From Cryobacterium sp. PH29-G1 (GTDB lineage Bacteria > Actinomycetota > Actinomycetes > Actinomycetales > Microbacteriaceae): DNA of 64,000 bases. The position numbers and the translations under genes were made by a program. The first letter of the stretch is position 1; every line of letters begins with the position of its first letter. The notes under the pieces are model-generated. The model was given only the letters and a program-made list of their open reading frames with translations. It had not been told where the DNA came from and did not search any database. Positions 58,139 through 64,000 of the stretch are shown piece by piece. The stretch is from NCBI RefSeq assembly GCF_030063365.1, contig NZ_JASISY010000004.1, positions 186,001 to 250,000 of the forward strand, written 5' to 3'.

Positions 58139-58375
58139 TTGCTTGCTCCCGCGCTCGAACACCTCGTCAAGGGGATCGTTGATCACCCCGACGATGTGCA
58201 CGTTGCAGAAAAGAACTCGCCGCGAGGCGAGGTGCTCGAGGTTCGGGTGAACCCCGAGGACCTCGGCCGGGTCATTGGTCGTGCGGGTCGCACCGCCAAG
58301 GCCCTGCGCACCCTCGTTGCAGCTCTGGCCGATGGTCGACGCGTTCGCGTCGACGTCGTCGACACTGATTTCTAG
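58139..58375 (+). CDS. khpA: KH-domain RNA-binding protein (KhpA-like)
   Basis: 78 residues from TTG 58139, three bases after the rpsP stop. The KH loop is VIGRAGRTAKALRTL (GxxG = GRAG). The opening LAPALEHLVKGIVDHPDDVHV is that of the KhpA/YlqC family found between rpsP and rimM. It binds RNA and is implicated in RNA regulation and cell-size control in other Gram-positives. The gene ends five bases before rimM. Confidence 0.92.
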   Translation: MLAPALEHLVKGIVDHPDDVHVAEKNSPRGEVLEVRVNPEDLGRVIGRAGRTAKALRTLVAALADGRRVRVDVVDTDF

Positions 58376-58379
58376 ATCC

Positions 58380-59030
58380 GTGGACGACAGCGAGAAGGAC
58401 CGCACCCAGCAATTACGGGTGGGGCGCCTGACCAAGGCTCATGGCCTCAAGGGAGCAATCAAGCTTGAACTGTTCACGGATGACCCGGGACGACGTTTCG
58501 TCCCGGGCGCCGTGTTCACCCTGCAGGTTCCGACCGGTTCGGCCTGGCACGGCAAGACGATTGAACTCGTCGAGCTGCGTTGGTACAACCAGCACGCGGT
58601 CGGTTTTTTCAAGGATGTTGTCGACCGCAGCGCGGCAGAAACGCTTGCCAAAGCGATCCTTTGGATCGACGCGGACGTCGCCGAGCAGTCAGATGAAGAA
58701 GACGCTTGGTATGACCACCAGCTGGTCGGCCTCGCCGTGGTGCGTGACGGTGTGCGTATCGGCACCATCGGTCGCCTCGAGCACATGCCGGCCCAAGACC
58801 TGTTGATCGTGAAAACGCCTACCGGCGATGTCATGATCCCCTTCGTGAAGGCCATCGTGCCTAGCGTTGACGTGAAGAACGGCGTGGTCACGATCACGCC
58901 GCCGCCCGGCCTGCTCGAAGAGCTGCCCGAGGACCCCGCCGACGTCGAAATGACGCACGCCGAGCCGGAAACGGACTCTGTGCTTGAAACGGATGCTGCC
59001 GCATCCGCTGTCGAGACCGACCGCCCCTGA
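58380..59030 (+). CDS. rimM: 16S rRNA maturation factor RimM
   Basis: 216 residues from GTG 58380. The N-terminal RimM domain starts QQLRVGRLTKAHGLKGAIKLELFTDDPGRRF; the PRC-barrel domain is at about 100-180 (WYDHQLVGLAVV, VMIPFVKAIVPSVD, ITPPPGLLEEL). It assists 30S assembly with S19. A Glu/Asp/Ala-rich tail of about 30 residues ends the protein. In most relatives trmD and rplS follow; here a repeat region and minus-strand genes follow instead. Confidence 0.94.
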   Translation: MDDSEKDRTQQLRVGRLTKAHGLKGAIKLELFTDDPGRRFVPGAVFTLQVPTGSAWHGKTIELVELRWYNQHAVGFFKDVVDRSAAETLAKAILWIDADVAEQSDEEDAWYDHQLVGLAVVRDGVRIGTIGRLEHMPAQDLLIVKTPTGDVMIPFVKAIVPSVDVKNGVVTITPPPGLLEELPEDPADVEMTHAEPETDSVLETDAAASAVETDRP

Positions 59031-59203
59031 CGCTCCATTCACGGCGCGCGGGGCTTGTGCCGCTGCGCGGGAGTTGAAACTCCCGCGCAGCGGCACAGTT
59101 CCAGCGCGACGCGTGGCGCGGGAGTTCCGGCCACGCGCAAGCTCCCGCGTACCGGCGCAGCTCCCGCGCAGCGCGAGGTACCAGTCGGAAGCGGCGTCGG
59201 AAC
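59031..59203. repeat. GCGCGGGAG-family palindromic repeats with a 42-bp near-continuous palindrome
   Basis: The convergent gap between rimM and the HemD-like gene is almost wholly palindromic repeat. Two perfectly complementary 20-bp arms (59056-59075 and 59078-59097) flank just GA. Next, GCGTGG/CCACGC form a stem around a GCGCGGGAGTT copy (about 59109-59134), and further GCTCCCGCG copies follow to 59180. The unit is shared with 36952-37275. It probably acts as a bidirectional terminator. No gene. Confidence 0.75.
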
Positions 59204-60394
59204 CTAGACGTTGAGGCGGTAGCCGCGTTTCACCACGGTCGCCACGAGCCCGGGAACGCCGAGCGTCTGCCGCAGCCGGCTCAGCGAAACCTCCATGGCG
59301 TGATCGTCGGAGTCGCCGGCCAGCGCCAGGGTGAGATCTTCGCGGGAAACGACTGCGCCGCGTGCCCGCACGAGAGCGCGCAGGATGGCGAGCGCGGTCG
59401 GCGGCAGTTGCACGCGTTCCTCGCCGATCTGCACCACCGAGCCGCGCAGCTGTACCAGCCCGTTTTGGGTCTCAACCCGCTCGATCATGTTCTGCTCCAG
59501 GTGCTCGCAGACCAGCCGGATCAGGGCCCCCATGCGAAACCGGGTCGGTTGAATCGGGGTGATTCCGGCCGCGATCAGCGGGGCGCTGGTCACCGGGCCG
59601 ACGGCGGCTGCACACACCTGTGTGTGCAGCGCCGCAATCAGTGCGGGGTAGACCTCCATGCCTTCGGCCGCGGTGAACAGTGCGTGCACGGCCGGCGCGC
59701 TCGTGAACGTGACACAGTCCAACTGGCGGGCACAGATGGCCTCGACCAGTTTGTAGACACGCTCGTCGGTGTCGTCGACGGCGATCCACCGGTACGGCGC
59801 GACAACGAGAACACGTTGGTGCACGGCGCGCAGCCGGTCGAGCTGCATTTCATCGGTGGCTCCGTGAACCTGGATACCGACGGTGAGGCCGGGCGGGTAC
59901 TCGGCCAAAACCTTGTCGACGAGCGAAGCGGTTGTTTCTGAATCGCTCATGCCGGCGTCGTTCAGCCCGGTAGCGCGAATGCCTCCGCGTGCTTTCGGTC
60001 CGCGAACCAGGATCGTGGTGTCGGCCAGCGCGTCGGTGAGATCGGAGCCGATGCCGTCAGCCTCGGCCACCTCGAACCAGCGCCGCACGCCGTAACCGGT
60101 GGTCGCGAGCAGAATATCGGGTCGCGCGGCGATGATGATGCGGGTGTCGTCGAGCAGGGGGCCGTCCTGTTGGGAGTGCGCGATGCGCAGGGTGGGTGCG
60201 TGCACCACTCGGGCACCGCGCCGCTCAAAAGCATCGATCAGGTCGCTGGAGCGCCGATCGCTGGTCACTCCGATGCGAAACCCTTCCAGTTGGTTGGGCT
60301 GCAGGAACGGGGCGGCGACCTCGATCGGCTCGGTGGCTCCAGGCCGGCGTACATGGGTGGCGCGCAGATCGGGGGTGTCGTTCTCTTCCGGCAT
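59204..60394 (-). CDS. hemD: uroporphyrinogen-III synthase fused to a winged-helix DNA-binding domain
   Basis: 396 residues. Residues about 35-285 resemble uroporphyrinogen-III synthase (FRIGVTSDRRSSDLIDAFERRGARVVHAPTLRI, DILLATTGYGVRRWFEVA, DCVTFTSAPAVHALF, VGPVTSAPLIAAGITP). Residues about 315-396 are an OmpR/PhoB-type winged helix (RVQLPPTALAILRALVRARGAVVSREDL, HAMEVSLSRLRQTLG, VVKRGYRLNV). Such fusions are known in actinobacteria near nitrite-reductase genes. It may make uroporphyrinogen III for siroheme, regulate nirB, or both. Its ATG overlaps the cobA stop by one base. Confidence 0.88.
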   Translation of the reverse strand: MPEENDTPDLRATHVRRPGATEPIEVAAPFLQPNQLEGFRIGVTSDRRSSDLIDAFERRGARVVHAPTLRIAHSQQDGPLLDDTRIIIAARPDILLATTGYGVRRWFEVAEADGIGSDLTDALADTTILVRGPKARGGIRATGLNDAGMSDSETTASLVDKVLAEYPPGLTVGIQVHGATDEMQLDRLRAVHQRVLVVAPYRWIAVDDTDERVYKLVEAICARQLDCVTFTSAPAVHALFTAAEGMEVYPALIAALHTQVCAAAVGPVTSAPLIAAGITPIQPTRFRMGALIRLVCEHLEQNMIERVETQNGLVQLRGSVVQIGEERVQLPPTALAILRALVRARGAVVSREDLTLALAGDSDDHAMEVSLSRLRQTLGVPGLVATVVKRGYRLNV

Positions 60395-61248
60395 CAGCCG
60401 CTCGCTGCTTCAGCGACCGCTCGGGCCAGCAGATCTTCGGCGGAGGCGTCACCGCTGAAAGCAAGGCGGACGACCTGACCGATAACGAGTACGGCGGGGC
60501 TGCGCACGCCGGCTGCCGTGGCATCGGCTAGGACCGTTGACAGGGTGCTCACCGTCGTGCGCTGGTCGGCGCTGAAACCGCGTTCAATGATGGCGACCGC
60601 CAGATCGGCCGGCATGCCGTGCCGCAACAGGCCCTGGGTGAGGGTTGGCAATGTGCCAACGCCCATCAGCACGACGATAGTGCTGCCGAGCAGGGTGAGT
60701 CCCGCCAGTTCCTTGTCGGTGAGCGGCGCGTGGCCGCTGATCACGGTGAAGGCGTGGCTGATGCCGCGGTGGGTCAGCGGAATGCCGGCGGCGGCCGGCA
60801 CGGCGATCGCGCTCGTGACGCCGGAAATGACGGTCACCGCAATGCCGTTGCGATGGCAGGCGAGTACTTCCTCGCTGCCCCGGCCGAACACGTAGGGATC
60901 GCCGCCCTTCAGCCGCACCACGCGTTTGCCGGCGAGGGCATGTTCGATCATGAGTTCTTCGATGCCGGTTTGTGAGACCGGGTGGCTGCCAGCGCGTTTG
61001 CCAACGTCGATGAGGGTGGCCGCTGGCGCGAGTGCGGCGAGATCGTCGCTGGGTGCGAGGCGGTCAAATAACACGACATCCGCTTGCTTCAGGGCGTGTG
61101 CGGCGGCAACGGTCAGTAGGTCGGTGGCGCCGGGGCCACCGCCGACAAGGGTGACGGTGCCGGCCGTGACAGTGCCGGCGGTGACAGTGCCGGCCGTGAC
61201 GGATGGGGCTGTGACCGGGCCGGCCATCGGGGAACTGGGGGCGGTCAT
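60394..61248 (-). CDS. cobA: uroporphyrinogen-III C-methyltransferase
   Basis: 284 residues from ATG 61248, four bases after the nirB stop; a GTG at 61284 inside nirB is an alternative. VTLVGGGPGATDLLTVAA (about 32-49), VLFDRLAPSDDL, VVRLKGGDPYVFGRGSEE and VVLMGVGTLPTLTQGL are SUMT signatures. It adds two methyls to uroporphyrinogen III on the path to siroheme. It is not fused to the oxidase/chelatase (CysG N-domain), and no such gene is in the window. The N-terminus carries a VTAGT repeat. Confidence 0.93.
   Translation of the reverse strand: MTAPSSPMAGPVTAPSVTAGTVTAGTVTAGTVTLVGGGPGATDLLTVAAAHALKQADVVLFDRLAPSDDLAALAPAATLIDVGKRAGSHPVSQTGIEELMIEHALAGKRVVRLKGGDPYVFGRGSEEVLACHRNGIAVTVISGVTSAIAVPAAAGIPLTHRGISHAFTVISGHAPLTDKELAGLTLLGSTIVVLMGVGTLPTLTQGLLRHGMPADLAVAIIERGFSADQRTTVSTLSTVLADATAAGVRSPAVLVIGQVVRLAFSGDASAEDLLARAVAEAASG
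61151..61200 (-). repeat. 15-bp tandem repeat in the N-terminus of CobA
   Basis: GTGACAGTGCCGGCC-like 15-mers occur three times (61151-61165, 61166-61180, 61181-61195) plus five bases, with single-base differences. On the coding strand they encode VTAGT repeats before the first strand of the methyltransferase. This is an in-frame variable-length linker. Confidence 0.8.
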
Positions 61249-61252
61249 CTGC

Positions 61253-63934
61253 TTACTCTTTTCGAACGGGGATGCGGCTTCCACTTAGGAGCACAGTACT
61301 CGACGAGGCCCGTTCGGCCGGGGTCGCCGGCCGGATTTGGTCACGTTCCGTAACGCGGGCGATGCTCGGGTCCGGTTCGGCCGGCGCGTTCACAAAAGAG
61401 CGGAACCGGCGCAGACGCCCGGGGTCGGCCAGCGTCGCGGCCCACTCGTCTTCGTAATTGTCGACGTGGGCGAGCATGGCCTGTTCCAGCTCCTCGGCGA
61501 AGCCGAGCGAATCGTCGATGACGACGTCGCGAACGTGCTCGAGGCCGCCCTCGAGATCGTCCATCCAGCGGGCGGTGCGCTGCATGCGATCGGCCGTGCG
61601 GATGTAGTACATCAGGTAGCGGTCGATGTAGCGGATCAGGGTGTCTTCGTCGAGGTCGGTCGCGAGCAACTGGCCGTGTGCGGGTTGGAATCCGCCGTTA
61701 CCGCCGACGTACATGTTCCAGCCGTTGTCGCTCGCGATGATGCCCACGTCCTTGGCGCGCGCTTCGGCACACTCCCGGGCGCAGCCCGACACACCGAACT
61801 TGAATTTGTGCGGCGCGCGCAGCCCGCGGTAACGCAACTCGAGTCGGATGGCGAGGCCGACGGCATCCTGAACGCCGAAGCGGCACCAGGTTGACCCTAC
61901 GCACGACTTCACGTTGCGCAACGCCTTGCCGTACGCCTGCCCCGACTCGAACCCGGCATCAACGAGGATGCGCCAAATATCGGGCAGCTGCTCCAGCCGG
62001 GCGCCGAACAGGTCGATGCGCTGCCCGCCGGTGATCTTGGTGTAGAGGTCGAAGTCGAGCGCGACCTGCGCAATCACCGCGAGTTTGATGGGCGTGATCT
62101 CGCCGCCCGGAATGCGCGGAACGACCGAATAGGTACCGTCTTTCTGCATATTCGCCATGGCCCGGTCGTTGGTGTCCTGCAGGGTGCCACGGCCGGAATC
62201 AAGAATATAGGAGGTGTTCTGGCTGGCCAGGATCGATGCTACAGCGGGTTTGCACACGTCACAGCCGCGGCCGGTGCCGAATCGGGAGAAGATCTCGTCG
62301 CTGCCGGTGAGCCCGAGCACCCGCACCGATTCGAAGAGTTCCTGCCGGCTCAATGCGAAGTGCTCGCACAGGGCGTGCGAGACGGTTTGACCGGATGCCG
62401 TCAGCTCGGCCTCGAGGATCTTCTTGACCAGCGGCACGCACGAACCACACTGGCTACCAGCCCGTGTGCAGGTCTTCAGCGCGCCCAGTTCGGTGCAGGC
62501 ATCCGTGTGGTCATCGCCGCGGACGGCGCTGCGCACAGTGCCGGCGGAGACCATGTTGCACGAGCACACCAGGGCGTCGTCGGGTAGTTCATCGCCTCCC
62601 GGAGCGTCGGTGCCGGCCGCGGAGAGATAGGCGGCGGGTGCACTGCTGAGTTCGCGACCAACCAGCGGGCGAAGTGCCGAATAGGGGGTGGCGTCGCCGA
62701 CGAATATGCCGCCGAGCAGGGTCTTGGCGTCGTCGGTCATGACGAGCTTCTGGTACAGCCCGCGGGCCGGGTCTGCGTAAACGATCTCGAGCGATCCGGG
62801 GGTGCTGGCGACGGCGTCACCGAAACTGGCGACGTCCACACCGGAGAGTTTGAGTTTGGTGGCGTCGTCGACGGTCGTGAACTCGGCTGTGCCGCCGAGC
62901 AGGCGGTCGGCGACGACCTCGGCCATGGCGTTGGCCGGAGCGACGAGGCCAACGCAGCGGTCGTTCCAACTGGCGACCTCGCCGATCGCCCAGATGCTCG
63001 GGTCGCTCGTGCGGCAGTCGTTGCCGATGGTGACACCGCCGTGGGTGCCCCGGCTCAGTCCGGCGTCACGCGCCAACTCGTCGCGCGGCGCGATGCCGAT
63101 CGCGTAGACGACCATGTCGGCGCCGATCTCGCGGCCGTTGCCCAATTGCAGGCCGGTGACGCGGGAACCGCTGTCGTCGGTGAGGATGGTGCGGGCCCGG
63201 GTGCCGAGGTGCAACTCGATGCCCTGGGCGATGATCAGACGGCCTAGTGCCTGTCCGCCGCCCTCATCGAGTTGCGCCGACATGAGCCAGCCGCCGGAGT
63301 GCACGATCGCCGCCTCCGCACCGAGCGTGTGCAGTCCGCCGGCCGCTTCGAGGCCGAGCAGCCCGCCGCCGGCCACCACCACGCGCGGTGCGCGCCCCAG
63401 CGTCTCGGTGAGGGCGGCGAGTTCGTCAACGAGGGCGTCAACGTCGTCGACGGTGCGGTACACCCGAATGTGTTCCTGTCCGGGCATCGTGGGAACGGGG
63501 GCGCTCGACCCGGTCGCGAGCACCAGGTCGTCATAGTCGAGTACGGCACCGGTCGACGTCGTGACGGTGTGGTTGATCGGATCGATGGACACCGCGCGTT
63601 CGTTGATGCGTAGCGCGATGCTCGCGCTGTCCCACGGGACGGTCGGTCCCAGCGTGAGGTCGACCAGGCCGGCCAGACGCCGGCTCAATGCGACCCGGTC
63701 GTAGGGCCGGTGGTTTTCCTCGGCCAGAACAACGATCGAGAGCGTCTTCTCGGTGTCGCGTGAGTGCAGGGCGTCGGTCAGGCGGTGCGCGGCGGGCCCG
63801 CCGCCGACCACGACGATACGGCGCGGTGCCGCTGCTGCAGACCGCACTGATGTGACGGCGTGTGTCGCAGCCACAGCGGATGCGGTGGGGTCTGCGGCAG
63901 AATACGCGGAAGCGGTTTCACGAGAAGCTGGCAT
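61253..63934 (-). CDS. nirB: assimilatory nitrite reductase [NAD(P)H] large subunit
   Basis: 893 residues from ATG 63934 with AAAGGA upstream. Order: FAD/NAD-binding domain (RIVVVGGGPAAHRLTDAL, VVVAGGGLLGLEAAGGLHTLG, VYAIGIAPRDELA); two BFD-like [2Fe-2S] segments (CSCNMVSAGTVRSAV with CGSCVPLVKK, and GRGCDVCKPAV); then the siroheme half with C-x5-C in KSCVGSTWCRFG and C-x3-C in SGCARECAEA. It reduces nitrite to ammonium and needs siroheme, matching cobA and hemD just downstream. The Rieske small subunit gene nirD is not seen downstream; it may lie beyond the right edge. The tail after FVNAPAEPDP is extended by about 35 residues. Confidence 0.94.
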   Translation of the reverse strand: MPASRETASAYSAADPTASAVAATHAVTSVRSAAAAPRRIVVVGGGPAAHRLTDALHSRDTEKTLSIVVLAEENHRPYDRVALSRRLAGLVDLTLGPTVPWDSASIALRINERAVSIDPINHTVTTSTGAVLDYDDLVLATGSSAPVPTMPGQEHIRVYRTVDDVDALVDELAALTETLGRAPRVVVAGGGLLGLEAAGGLHTLGAEAAIVHSGGWLMSAQLDEGGGQALGRLIIAQGIELHLGTRARTILTDDSGSRVTGLQLGNGREIGADMVVYAIGIAPRDELARDAGLSRGTHGGVTIGNDCRTSDPSIWAIGEVASWNDRCVGLVAPANAMAEVVADRLLGGTAEFTTVDDATKLKLSGVDVASFGDAVASTPGSLEIVYADPARGLYQKLVMTDDAKTLLGGIFVGDATPYSALRPLVGRELSSAPAAYLSAAGTDAPGGDELPDDALVCSCNMVSAGTVRSAVRGDDHTDACTELGALKTCTRAGSQCGSCVPLVKKILEAELTASGQTVSHALCEHFALSRQELFESVRVLGLTGSDEIFSRFGTGRGCDVCKPAVASILASQNTSYILDSGRGTLQDTNDRAMANMQKDGTYSVVPRIPGGEITPIKLAVIAQVALDFDLYTKITGGQRIDLFGARLEQLPDIWRILVDAGFESGQAYGKALRNVKSCVGSTWCRFGVQDAVGLAIRLELRYRGLRAPHKFKFGVSGCARECAEARAKDVGIIASDNGWNMYVGGNGGFQPAHGQLLATDLDEDTLIRYIDRYLMYYIRTADRMQRTARWMDDLEGGLEHVRDVVIDDSLGFAEELEQAMLAHVDNYEDEWAATLADPGRLRRFRSFVNAPAEPDPSIARVTERDQIRPATPAERASSSTVLLSGSRIPVRKE

Positions 63935-64000
63935 CAGAATCCTTTCAGAGCGGGGCAAGCATGAGCGTAGTTTGGGGCAGTTTCCCCCTCGTGTCGCTCG

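Overview
The window comes from a high-GC actinobacterium, most likely a member of the Microbacteriaceae (Cryobacterium-like); the genus is an inference. The evidence is strong GC bias at third codon positions, the gene order leuCD-murA-plsC-gpsA-ddl-DUF3515-thiL-rsmD-recG-coaD, the DUF177-rpmF-rnc-mutM-smc block, ferredoxin-dependent sulfite reduction, an F420-type oxidoreductase, and many genes whose start codon lies 6-9 bases after a TAnnnT -10 element (leaderless mRNAs). Almost everything is chromosomal core; the only mobile element seen is a decayed IS481-type remnant.

Layout. 0-9 kb: a truncated membrane protein, an uncharacterised membrane protein, an Sfp-type phosphopantetheinyl transferase, a lipoprotein, an 847-residue polytopic protein with an extracytoplasmic tail, and a soluble PAS hybrid histidine kinase coupled to a CheY-like regulator. 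9-12 kb: a minus-strand ABC exporter operon ending in its own TetR regulator, headed by two palindromes exactly 21 bp apart around the -10. 12-17 kb: a metallo-hydrolase, tRNA-Glu(CTC), a phosphatase, a methyltransferase, a yybP-ykoY-type manganese riboswitch in front of terC, and a PP2C phosphatase. 17-25.4 kb: a leader-peptide/attenuator region, then leuCD, murA, plsC, gpsA, ddl, DUF3515 and thiL. 25.4-26.1 kb: IS481 remnant lying exactly between the thiL and rsmD stop codons. 26-42 kb: rsmD, recG, coaD, a MoxR-DUF58-transglutaminase operon, DUF177-rpmF-rnc-mutM, a double-GNAT protein and smc.

42-52 kb is one minus-strand sulfate-assimilation cluster (sir-cysH-cysD-SBP-cysN-ABC ATPase-permease-fpr-fdxA). 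Its ABC transporter genes are interleaved with the cys genes, and it carries the ferredoxin and ferredoxin reductase likely to feed electrons to the reductases. 52-59 kb holds the SRP genes ftsY and ffh, DUF2004, a monooxygenase-fold protein, an LLM oxidoreductase, a GCS2-type ligase, and rpsP-KH-rimM without the usual trmD. 59-64 kb (minus) holds nirB, cobA and a HemD-winged-helix fusion, so the two siroheme enzymes (Sir, NirB) and part of siroheme synthesis lie within about 20 kb.

The most unusual signal is a dispersed decamer, AGCGGATGCC/GGCATCCGCT. It occurs at least 18 times by eye, in both orientations and read as three different peptides, far above chance. Two families of intergenic palindromic repeats (GCGCGGGAG-type and GGGCCC-type), a tandem repeat inside the SMC hinge region, a 104-nt gpsA/ddl overlap and a bidirectional -10 element are further points of interest.
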